Of a stretch of 13,196 nt of DNA, positions 6,675 through 13,196 are shown in pieces. Below the pieces are notes generated by a model. It worked only from the letters and a program-made list of their open reading frames with translations. It did no database searches and was not told the origin of the DNA. Numbering within the stretch: the stretch's first letter is position 1; the number at the start of each line of letters is the position of its first letter. A program made the translations under genes and the position numbers. Source of the stretch: CAZUHN01 sp964620535 (GTDB taxonomy: Bacteria > UBA8248); assembly GCA_964620535.1 (NCBI GenBank), contig CAZUHN010000062.1, positions 1-13,196 of the forward strand, read 5' to 3'.

Positions 6675-7082
6675 TTGAAAAAACGTCAAATGAGACAATT
6701 TAAAATTAAATGGCCAATCTGTACGATGCTCATCTTAGCTCTCTTTGTGGGGCTAGGTTATTGGAGCTACACCATGTTTACGGCTGACAAATTGGCCATA
6801 AGCAAAGACAAATCGGGGCCTTCCGTTGGCCTTCCTCCCATCGCAGATAAACTTTCATCTCACGATCCCAATTTTTTGACCGCGAAAGATCCGATAAGGT
6901 CGAGCTATCGGGGTCAACTTCCTGGCTATTTTCTGGTTGGATTTGCGTTTCTAATGACAGTAATTCTCGGAACCATCCTCTATCTTTGGTGGTCACTGCG
7001 GGAATTGGAAGGTGGAAAACGATACGGCGAAGGGGAACGGGAAAGTAATTCTCATATTCCTGAAATGGGAAAAAAGATTTAG
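6675..7082 (+). CDS. Unknown protein with two membrane helices
   Basis: A protein of 135 residues that I do not recognise. A short basic N-terminus (MKKRQMRQFKIK) precedes a first hydrophobic helix at about 14-34. A soluble loop of about 50 residues follows, rich in Ser, Asp and Pro, then a second helix at about 84-106 with ILYLWW, and a charged tail ending MGKKI. With a basic N-terminus, both ends are predicted in the cytoplasm and the loop in the periplasm. The start is taken as TTG 6675 because GAAGG (6663-6667) lies 7 nt upstream; ATG 6690 (130 residues) is the alternative. It ends with TAG and converges on the lipoprotein gene. No neighbour clarifies its role. Confidence 0.55.
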   Translation: MKKRQMRQFKIKWPICTMLILALFVGLGYWSYTMFTADKLAISKDKSGPSVGLPPIADKLSSHDPNFLTAKDPIRSSYRGQLPGYFLVGFAFLMTVILGTILYLWWSLRELEGGKRYGEGERESNSHIPEMGKKI

Positions 7083-7091
7083 CCGCCTCCG

Positions 7092-7111
7092 TACAAGTTG
7101 TTACAAGTTCG
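7092..7111 (+). repeat. Two near-identical tandem 10-mers
   Basis: TACAAGTTGT is followed directly by TACAAGTTCG (8 of 10 bases identical) in the 64-nt spacer between two converging genes. No hairpin or T-tract terminator is obvious here. Confidence 0.35.
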
Positions 7112-7146
7112 TCCGTCCAAACGCATTTATCGTTGTCATTGATCGC

Positions 7147-7626
7147 TTAGGCAATAAATCGATTTTCTCGATCTGAACTCTTCCCTCGGCCTTTTGCTTT
7201 CCCTGAAGCAAAATATTCGGGTTCCATGGGGATGCGCACCAGGAGTCCCCGCTCGACCGAAGGAAGTTCTCCGCCGAATGCCTGCACCATGGCGCCTAAA
7301 CCTTGGCGAAAATCCCCCTGAAATGATTTGTCCGGCGGAAAGGGAAGATCCTTGCCGTCCAGGACACGCACCGTTTTCTTGAAACCCGCTTTCCGGCAAG
7401 AGAGCATTAAGGGAAAAGCATTTTTGGAAACAGTGACCATGGCCAGCGTTTTGTTCCACAAATACAAGTATCCTCTGTTATCGTTTCCCTTGCATTCCGC
7501 ACCTTTAACATTCATTGTGTCGATACGGGTATCACGGACCTCCCGAAGGGTATTGCTAGCGCATCCCAGGATCTAAATCGCAATAAGACCTACCAAAAGA
7601 ATTTGCATCAAGCGGCGGACAACCAC
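7147..7626 (-). pseudogene. Envelope lipoprotein gene with an amber codon in its signal peptide
   Basis: Starting at GTG 7626, with GGGGAG (7638-7633) 6 nt upstream, the frame reads a textbook lipoprotein signal. Two arginines (VVRRLM) precede a hydrophobic core (QILLVGLIAI), then a TAG at 7575-7573, then the lipobox ILGC with Cys at 7563-7561 and CASN. Past the stop the frame stays open for 142 codons to TAA at 7149-7147. The mature part shows GAEC...ND..G...LSCRKAGF, a two-cysteine pattern I know from small proteobacterial lipoproteins. The body beyond the stop looks intact. TAG is the ordinary stop of several neighbours, so general readthrough is unlikely. A TTG-to-TAG change would explain it. 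A product from ATG 7515 would lack the signal and has no ribosome site. The gene lies 32 nt after the Tim44-like gene and is probably co-transcribed with it. Confidence 0.65.
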
Positions 7627-7632
7627 CTTAAT

Positions 7633-7638
7633 CTCCCC
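7633..7638 (-). promoter_or_regulatory. Shine-Dalgarno GGGGAG deciding the lipoprotein start
   Basis: GGGGAG on the - strand sits 6 nt before GTG 7626. It shows that the gene starts upstream of the amber codon, and that the ATG at 7515 is not the natural start. Confidence 0.55.
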
Positions 7639-7658
7639 AGCCGATGAGATTTGGCGCC

Positions 7659-8735
7659 TTACGCTTGTTCCATGGCCGAGAGAAACCATTGTCCCTCTCC
7701 GCTCTGCCGTGCCCACGTCCAATATTCCACAAAATTGTCTAAATTCGTGGCGCTGCCTTCCAGAATGTTGGACGATACCTCGTCGATGACATAATCAAGG
7801 AGACTGCCCCGGTAGCGAAGGGTGATAAAGTCAAAACCCTCCTCCTGCCAAACTTCAATAGGCACCACTTCGTGGATCTGAACATTTTCGATCTTATTTA
7901 TTCGACGTTCCCGGCGAAGGGCATTGAGATCGCACATACACACGTCGAATATATCTTCATCCATTAATTCTCGGACAGACTCCAAATTGCGGCTTGTCCA
8001 GGCCTCTTGGAAGCGTTGGAAATTCTTGCGAGCCTCATCAACAAAAACTTCCGGATTGAACGAGGGATCAGATGAGGCGATCAGGCGAAGGTCAGTTTCT
8101 GTGTCAGTACGAGACGGGGGATCCGGACGGGAATGTGTCGGAGACCGCACGCCCTTCCTTGGGCCAATGTCCGGTCCACGATAAAGGGGGTTCTTCTCCC
8201 CTCCCCTCCCAGGGGTATCAGCGTATCCCCCCATCCCGTAGGGATCTCCTGTCACTCGGCCGGAATTGGAATAGGCTCCTCCGTAGGCGGGCTCGGCCCT
8301 TCGCCGAAAGAAGCGCATGAGGAGAAATATCCCTCCAACAATAAGAAGAATCTCAAGCAGCCCGAATCCCCCCCCCGTACCGAATCCCCGTCCGAAAAAC
8401 ATTCTGCTGAGCATTCCGCCCAGCAGTATTCCCCCGAATCCTCCCCAAAACCCCCCCCCGAAAGAACCGAAAGGCCTTCGAATAGGCCTGTAAGCGGGCC
8501 GGCGGTAACTCCTGCCGAAGGCTGAGCGCCGGGAAAAACTCCGTCGAATGGGAGCAGGGCGGCGTGTAAGACCTCGTGAACCTCGAAAACCGAAACTGCG
8601 CATTCCGCCGAATCTCCGTGCGTGTACCTCATCACGGGCCCAGCGAAAGCCATCGGAACCCCAACAGGGAAGACCAATGTGCACTGGCGCGAAGAAAAGA
8701 GCGAAAAAAAGCAAAACGGCAAACTTGATCTGCAT
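7659..8735 (-). CDS. Membrane protein with Tim44-like domain
   Basis: This 358-residue protein carries the bacterial Tim44-like domain, related to the mitochondrial import-motor subunit; bacterial members are membrane-associated and poorly understood. Residues 1-22 form a signal or anchor helix (MQIKFAVLLFFALFF). Residues 40-88 are strongly Arg-rich. A Gly/Phe-rich segment (90-125) runs into a clear membrane helix LLEILLIVGGIFLLM (126-140). A Pro/Gly/Ser linker follows, and the Tim44-like NTF2-type fold covers about 215-358 (FNPEVFVDEARKNFQRFQEAW, ending FVEYWTWARQSGEGQWFLS). The ATG at 8735 is preferred over ATG 8759 because GGGG lies five bases upstream and the signal peptide starts there. 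Two nine-G tracts encode Gly at 8376-8368 and 8459-8451. The damaged lipoprotein gene follows 32 nt downstream. Function beyond envelope association is not clear. Confidence 0.85.
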   Translation of the reverse strand: MQIKFAVLLFFALFFAPVHIGLPCWGSDGFRWARDEVHARRFGGMRSFGFRGSRGLTRRPAPIRRSFSRRSAFGRSYRRPAYRPIRRPFGSFGGGFWGGFGGILLGGMLSRMFFGRGFGTGGGFGLLEILLIVGGIFLLMRFFRRRAEPAYGGAYSNSGRVTGDPYGMGGYADTPGRGGEKNPLYRGPDIGPRKGVRSPTHSRPDPPSRTDTETDLRLIASSDPSFNPEVFVDEARKNFQRFQEAWTSRNLESVRELMDEDIFDVCMCDLNALRRERRINKIENVQIHEVVPIEVWQEEGFDFITLRYRGSLLDYVIDEVSSNILEGSATNLDNFVEYWTWARQSGEGQWFLSAMEQA

Positions 8736-8884
8736 ATCCACCCCAAGACAACAATCCATTATGACTTATAATATCCGATATGAAAATGACATTTCCCTTC
8801 GAACATAAAAAATCCTAATCGATCCTCATCAGTCCACAATGCTACTATTCCTCTTTTTTCCGGTGTCTTCCCGTTAACGTTTTC

Positions 8885-9349
8885 ACCTTTGGCAGAAAAG
8901 GCGGAATTTGGCGAAGCCAAACCATCAAGGTCGGTCCTCCGCTCGAGATACTCGAAGATGTGGGCAAACTCGCCGGCGCAGGACCGATTGAAACCGTGAT
9001 TCGTGGAGATGCAGTAGAAGCGGACAAGTCTCTTGGCTACGCAACCGTGAAGAGCAATGGGTTCGAAATGCATGTTCCCCTTGGAACCAAAGCCTTCGTC
9101 ACATTACGTGCGGACGAGGTTATTTTATCGGTCGGTCAGGTACCAAAAATTAGCACCCGTAACGTCTGGAATGGATTGATCTCAAGGATCCACCGATTTG
9201 AAACACGAACCGTGGTAGAAGTAAATGTGGGCCAGAAAATTCTCGCCGAGGTAACGGAAGACGCCGTAATAGACTTGGCCCTAGAAGTCGGATCAAATGC
9301 ATATGCCCTGATCAAAATCCGCTCCTTAAGGGCAACGGCACTTCAATAA
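8885..9349 (+). pseudogene. C-terminal remnant of a molybdate/tungstate-type ABC ATPase
   Basis: Only the end of an ATPase subunit is present. The readable part begins near the last strand of the ATPase domain (FGRKGGIW...VGPPLEILEDVG, near 8885-8960). It continues with GPIETVIRG and the paired TOBE domains that bind oxyanion in ModC-type proteins, including ISTRNVWNGLIS and ILAEVTEDAVIDLAL...AYALIKI. Walker A, the signature motif and Walker B are all missing, and no upstream frame supplies them. A short MTYNIRYENDISLRT reading at 8761-8805 might be a fragment of the original N-terminus, which would imply a large internal deletion; that is speculative. The first internal start codon, GTG 8960, lacks a good ribosome site. 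No modA/modB partner lies nearby. It ends with TAA. Confidence 0.7.
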
Positions 9350-9509
9350 TGATTAGTTTACATCTCGGAAAAGTGTAGATGCAGGTTTGGTCGCACTTTG
9401 TTGCTATCTCGTCTGTTATAACTTCTTCTAAATTACTTTCCGGAAGATTGAAGATTAAGGCATGATCGAATAACGAGGGGAAAAACGTTGGGAAGGAGTA
9501 CGCAAACAA
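9350..9509. other. Spacer before the CoA-transferase
   Basis: This 160-nt AT-richer spacer contains a TTCCGGAA palindrome (9438-9445) and GGAAGGAG (9491-9498), the ribosome site for the CoA-transferase. A weak TTGAAG/TAACGA pair near 9447-9475 could be a promoter but is not convincing. Confidence 0.4.
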
Positions 9510-10709
9510 ATGCCAGAAAATAAGAGAATGCCGCTCGAGGGCGTCACCGTTATTGATCTTGGAACTTTGTTCGCCGCCCCATGGATTGCTACTTACATGG
9601 GTGATTTTGGGGCCGAGGTAATCAAAATTGAACATCCCCTAGGGGATTCGCTGCGGGATTTCGCCTCCCAGAAAAAAGGTGTCTCCCTTTGGTGGAAATT
9701 AGCAGGGCGGAACAAGAAATCCGTCACCTGCAATCTCTCCACCCCCGAAGGACAAAAGATTATCAAGAAGCTTTGCGAAAAAGCAGACGTACTAGTCGAA
9801 AACTTTCGCCCCGGCACCCTGGAAAAATGGGGCCTGTCCTGGAAAGTGCTCCACTCCATAAACCCTAAGCTTATCGTTGCCAGAACCAGCGGGTTCGGCC
9901 AAGAAGGTCCCTACGCGAAACGGCCTGGTTTTGGAACCTTGGCTGAGGCCATGAGTGGTTTCGCACACATCACTGGAGATCCTAAAGGACCGCCAACTTT
10001 ACCTCCCATTGCTCTTGCCGACGGTATATGCGCCCTCTCCGGCACCTACGCTGTCATGATGGCACTATACTATCGCGACGTACACGACGCGCCGGGCCAG
10101 GAGATCGACATTGCCATTTACGAACCCATCACCACAATTCTTGGTCCTCAGCCACTTGAGTTTGATCAACTCGGAATTATCCAAAATCGAACCGGAAATA
10201 CCATCCCTTTTGTCGCCCCACGCAACGCTTACCAATGTAAGGATGGGCGCTACGTCGTTCTTTCCGCGAGTGCGTTAAGCATCTTCAAGCGAACTATGAA
10301 CGCCGTCGGCCGCCCGGACCTCGCAGAAAACCCTAAAATGCAAACACAGGCCAGCCGCGTGGCTAACATGAAAGAACTCGATGAAGCCATCCAATCGTGG
10401 ATTGGAAAGCACACCCTTGAAGAAACCGTCAAGCATTTCGAAGATTTTGAAGGCGCCCTGGGTCCTGTCTATGACGTCGCCCAGCTCATGGCGGATCCCC
10501 ATGTGATCTACAGAGATACGATCACCACCGTCGAAGACGACGAGCTCGGGCCTATAAAGATGCAAAACGTAACGCCCAAACTAATAAATACGCCTGGCCG
10601 CATTCGCTGGGCCGGCCCATCCAAGGGGAAACATACCGACGAAGTGCTGGACGGCTTGGGATATTCGAAAGAGGATTTGTCACGCCTTCGTGAGAGGGGA
10701 GTCATTTAG
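9510..10709 (+). CDS. Family III CoA-transferase (CaiB/BaiF)
   Basis: This 399-residue enzyme moves CoA between a carboxylic acid and an acyl-CoA through a mixed anhydride and a covalent Asp-CoA intermediate. Typical family features are LEGVTVIDLGTLFAAPW (9-25), GDFGAEVIKIEHP (31-43), ADVLVENFRPGTLEKWGL (92-109), SGFGQEGPYAKRPGF (127-141) and the catalytic Asp171 in PIALADGICALSG. The length is normal and nothing is missing. The ATG at 9510 has GGAAGGAG upstream, but with a long 11-nt spacing; no other start is available in frame. It is followed after 39 nt by the deacetylase-like gene. The substrate cannot be deduced, because oxalate, carnitine, succinyl- and aromatic-acid transferases share these motifs. 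It ends with TAG. Confidence 0.93.
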   Translation: MPENKRMPLEGVTVIDLGTLFAAPWIATYMGDFGAEVIKIEHPLGDSLRDFASQKKGVSLWWKLAGRNKKSVTCNLSTPEGQKIIKKLCEKADVLVENFRPGTLEKWGLSWKVLHSINPKLIVARTSGFGQEGPYAKRPGFGTLAEAMSGFAHITGDPKGPPTLPPIALADGICALSGTYAVMMALYYRDVHDAPGQEIDIAIYEPITTILGPQPLEFDQLGIIQNRTGNTIPFVAPRNAYQCKDGRYVVLSASALSIFKRTMNAVGRPDLAENPKMQTQASRVANMKELDEAIQSWIGKHTLEETVKHFEDFEGALGPVYDVAQLMADPHVIYRDTITTVEDDELGPIKMQNVTPKLINTPGRIRWAGPSKGKHTDEVLDGLGYSKEDLSRLRERGVI

Positions 10710-10748
10710 ACAACAGCCTCGCTATTTTTCCTTTCATTGGAGGCCTTC

Positions 10749-11633
10749 ATGACTGTATTTTCGTACCATCCAGGCTACTTTGCCAGTGTAGGCGATCATG
10801 TCCATCAGGTAGAAAAGTATCAAAAAACCTACGACAGGCTCCGCGCAGCGGGAATTCCGGAGGATGCTTTCTCCCAGCCCGACCCCGCCTCTGATGAAGA
10901 AGTTGGCCTCGTTCACACGGCAGAATACATCGCCGATCTTAGAAATGGAGTACACACTTTTCGGACTCTTCCAAGTGAATTGCCGATTGGACCTGAAATT
11001 GTCAGTGCGAGCTTCCTTGCCACAGGCGGAACGATTCAGGCAGCTCGCGTAGCGTTAAACAATGGGAAGGCGCTCAATTTAACGGGTGGTTTTCACCATG
11101 CCTTTCCTGCACAGGCAGAAGGATTTTGCTACATAAACGATTTGGCCGTTGCAATCAGCGTCATGAAAAACGATGGGCTCATCCATCGGGCGGCTGTCAT
11201 CGATTGCGATCTTCACCAAGGAAACGGGACAGCTTTTATATTTCAGAAGGATAAAACTGTATTTACCTTCTCGATACATCAGGAGGACATTTACCCCCAA
11301 AAGAAGAAGAGCGACATTGATGTGGGATTATACGACCTGGCCACCGATAATGATTATTTGCCTTGCATCCGAGAGAACGTGCCTAAAATTTTGGATGGAC
11401 ATAAACCCGATCTTGTAATTTATCAAGCAGGTGCCGATCCCTTTGCTGGCGATCAGCTGGGGACTCTGAAGTTCACGAAAGCAGGTATTCGGGAGCGTGA
11501 CGAAATCGTTCTCTTCGAATGTCGGAAGAGATCTATCCCCATCGCAGGAACGCTCGGCGGCGGTTACGCCGTCAATCCGGAGGACACGGTGGATATACAT
11601 TACGGGACAGCGATTAGTTTTTGGGAAGGATAA
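10749..11633 (+). CDS. Histone-deacetylase-fold amidohydrolase, class IV-like
   Basis: This 294-residue zinc hydrolase of the arginase/deacetylase fold removes acyl groups from amides such as acetyl-polyamines or acetyl-lysine. The active site is complete: the His pair in GGFHHAFP (116-117), zinc ligands Asp154 and His156 in IDCDLHQGNGT, third ligand Asp230 in QAGADPF, and the catalytic Tyr273 in GTLGGGYAV. The HQGNG motif and GFCYINDLAV resemble the class IV (HDAC11-like) branch. The ATG at 10749 has GGAGG (10739-10743) 5 nt upstream. There is no signal peptide, so it acts in the cytoplasm. Its closeness to the CoA-transferase suggests one transcript. A role in degrading an acylated amide is inferred only from context. 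Confidence 0.9.
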   Translation: MTVFSYHPGYFASVGDHVHQVEKYQKTYDRLRAAGIPEDAFSQPDPASDEEVGLVHTAEYIADLRNGVHTFRTLPSELPIGPEIVSASFLATGGTIQAARVALNNGKALNLTGGFHHAFPAQAEGFCYINDLAVAISVMKNDGLIHRAAVIDCDLHQGNGTAFIFQKDKTVFTFSIHQEDIYPQKKKSDIDVGLYDLATDNDYLPCIRENVPKILDGHKPDLVIYQAGADPFAGDQLGTLKFTKAGIRERDEIVLFECRKRSIPIAGTLGGGYAVNPEDTVDIHYGTAISFWEG

Positions 11634-11843
11634 AGAAAATTTACACGATTGCTCCTCAAAGGCTGTCGTTCGTGCGATAATCTATATTATTTTAATTTAT
11701 CCTCGTTATTTTTTTAATGTTTTCTGCTAAATTCGCGATTTGTGTCTATCAATATAAACTTGCTCCAAACAATAATGTCGCGCTTTTATCTTGTCTAATA
11801 ACAGGACATTAAGAATTTCCCAACGCTTCCCAGTCCGTGTGTG
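11634..11843. other. AT-rich spacer between the deacetylase and the MFS gene
   Basis: About 210 nt, markedly AT-rich with long T and A/T runs near 11680-11720. I find no clear hairpin terminator, no convincing promoter pair and no Shine-Dalgarno before the MFS start. The region probably carries the MFS promoter, but its position cannot be fixed. Confidence 0.4.
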
Positions 11844-13139
11844 ATGACAGACGTTCACTTAAGAAAAACTCCTCATATCTACTACGGTTGGGTCATCGTG
11901 GGCCTCAGTTTTTTCACGATGGCCTTCCAGGTTTTCGCACGCTACGGCTTCGCCATTTTCCAGGTACCCCTCATCGCCGAGTTCGGATGGAACCGCGGCA
12001 CGCTGAGTGGCGCGTTTGCTCTCTCCCTGTTGAGCTATGCCATTGCAGTTCCCTTCATGGGCTCTCTCCTGGAAAAAAAGGGGCCGTGCGCTGTCCTGCC
12101 CTGGGGTCCGGTTTTGGCCGGATGCGCCATGTTATTTGGTTATTTTGTCAACTCTCTTTTGCACATTTATTTACTCATGGGGCTTCTCGTTGGATTGGCC
12201 ATTCCCATAAGTGGGTTTGCCACCCAGAGCGCCATCATTCCCCGTTGGTTCCTCAAGAAGCGGGGACGCGCGGTGGGAATGAGTGTGGTCGCTGGGGCGG
12301 GATTCGGCGTTCTCGTTCTTTCGCCCATCACCGAGCGCCTCATCGCCCTTTTCGGCTGGCGACACGCCTACCTGATCCTGGGGTTTTTTATTCTTCTCGT
12401 GTTGGTACCTGCCAACTTTCTCCTCATGCGCAATCGGCCTGAGGATATCGGCCAGGCTCGCGACGGCAACCCACTCCAAGAACGTGATGAATTGCCGCCG
12501 TTATCTATGGGCAAAAAAACAGACCAGGGAGTCCGCAAGGTTTTCCATTCGGTGAAAAAGGACAAAAAGTTTCGTTTATTCGTTCTCTTCGGCCTTCTTT
12601 TGGGTTTTCAGGCGAACACCATTCTCAGTCATCTTCATCTTTACCTCGTCGATACAGGCTACAATACCGCCACGGCCGCCATAATTTTCGGTTCTGTAGG
12701 ATTTCTCCGCGCAGTGAGCGGAACTGCCATGGGATGGGTGAGCGACCTCATCGGAAGAGGGCGCGGGGGTGCCCTCTCGGCGATTATCGCGGCGATCGGC
12801 GTGGGGATCCTCCTGCTCCTCCCCCTTTTTGGCGGCGGGATATTTGCCGGTCTCGTTTTCGTTTTGATATATGGAACGGGGGCCGGCGGCCTAAGCGTCT
12901 GCTATTCAGCCCTTGCGGGCGATCTTTTTGAGGGACCCCGATTCGGCGTGATTATGGGCTTTTTCGAAATCAGTTACGCGCTGGGCGGCGTCGTCGGCTC
13001 TCCTTTGGCGGGCTACACGTTCGACCACACGGGAAGTTACGCGTTTCCTTTTATCCTGACCATACTGGGAATTTTGCTCTCCACATTTGTGATTCTACGG
13101 CTAGCGCCCTCCCAGAATCCGCGAACCCCTGCCCCCTAG
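11844..13139 (+). CDS. MFS transporter, monocarboxylate / oxalate-formate type
   Basis: A 431-residue major facilitator with twelve predicted helices in two halves, separated by a charged cytoplasmic loop at about 196-243. The start HIYYGWVIVGLSFF, the segment PRWFLKKRGRAVGMSVVAGAGFG (133-155) and the second-half motif MGWVSDLIGRGRGG match the monocarboxylate/oxalate-formate antiporter branch of the family. It most likely carries a small organic acid across the inner membrane; the substrate is unknown. The start is ATG 11844 or the directly preceding GTG 11841; no Shine-Dalgarno separates them. It lies downstream of a CoA-transferase, which fits uptake of a carboxylate later activated as CoA ester, but the 210-nt gap argues for its own promoter. 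It ends with TAG. Confidence 0.88.
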   Translation: MTDVHLRKTPHIYYGWVIVGLSFFTMAFQVFARYGFAIFQVPLIAEFGWNRGTLSGAFALSLLSYAIAVPFMGSLLEKKGPCAVLPWGPVLAGCAMLFGYFVNSLLHIYLLMGLLVGLAIPISGFATQSAIIPRWFLKKRGRAVGMSVVAGAGFGVLVLSPITERLIALFGWRHAYLILGFFILLVLVPANFLLMRNRPEDIGQARDGNPLQERDELPPLSMGKKTDQGVRKVFHSVKKDKKFRLFVLFGLLLGFQANTILSHLHLYLVDTGYNTATAAIIFGSVGFLRAVSGTAMGWVSDLIGRGRGGALSAIIAAIGVGILLLLPLFGGGIFAGLVFVLIYGTGAGGLSVCYSALAGDLFEGPRFGVIMGFFEISYALGGVVGSPLAGYTFDHTGSYAFPFILTILGILLSTFVILRLAPSQNPRTPAP

Positions 13140-13196
13140 GGCCTCATCTCTAACCGGTGGGTCGCGGCCATGTCATCGCGAGCAAATAAAATCTTC

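Noticed and set aside
7573..7575. Genome-wide recoding of TAG as a sense codon
   Set aside because: At least five intact genes in the window end in TAG, so it is an ordinary stop; a local lesion is simpler.
8759..9073. - strand frame of 104 codons upstream of the Tim44-like gene
   Set aside because: It is antisense to the ABC ATPase remnant and has no ribosome site or family features.

Overview
The window reads as bacterial chromosome, probably from an uncultured proteobacterium or a nearby 'delta'-type lineage. The reasons are a complete housekeeping ISC iron-sulfur block with HscA/HscB, a Tim44-like membrane protein, a lipoprotein of a type common in Proteobacteria, and dense environmental catabolic genes (family III CoA-transferase, MFS carboxylate-type carrier). 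Taxonomic placement is an inference only. The isc block is very GC-rich (48 of 60 bases are G/C at 1921-1980), while the right half is much less so (29/60 at 9661-9720, 21/60 at 11221-11280).

Left part, + strand, 101-3654: iscA-hscB-hscA-fdx-iscX, tightly packed and clearly one operon. IscA is an A-type Fe-S carrier. HscB and HscA are the co-chaperone/chaperone pair that acts on the scaffold IscU. Fdx supplies electrons and IscX modulates the cysteine desulfurase IscS. The scaffold and desulfurase genes would be expected just upstream, outside the window. The ferredoxin has no ATG/GTG/TTG at its natural N-terminus and seems to start at ATA.

Middle-left, - strand, 3655-6300: a tail-to-tail spacer with candidate terminators, then engB (GTPase for ribosome assembly) preceded by a DUF1015 gene. 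Both appear to be driven by a good sigma70-type promoter at 5914-5943. Further right lies a small unknown gene (6039-6300, - strand) with an excellent ribosome binding site but a reading frame that changes once.

Middle, 6301-9349: a mixed region of small envelope proteins and damaged genes. It holds an unknown two-TM protein (+), a lipoprotein gene (-) interrupted by one amber codon inside its signal peptide, the Tim44-like gene (-) immediately upstream of that lipoprotein and carrying two G9 tracts, and the C-terminal remnant of a molybdate/tungstate-type ABC ATPase (+).

Right part, + strand, 9510-13139: family III CoA-transferase followed after 39 nt by a class IV-like histone-deacetylase-fold hydrolase, then a 12-TM MFS transporter. 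The first two are probably co-transcribed. Together they suggest uptake and CoA activation of a small organic acid plus hydrolysis of an amide, but the substrate cannot be read from the sequence.

I see no phage, IS element, CRISPR array, tRNA or rRNA. No clear new multi-gene system is evident. The points most worth a second look are the four lesions in or at the ends of genes (ATA start, amber in a signal peptide, +1 shift, truncated ABC ATPase) and the Tim44-like/lipoprotein pair.
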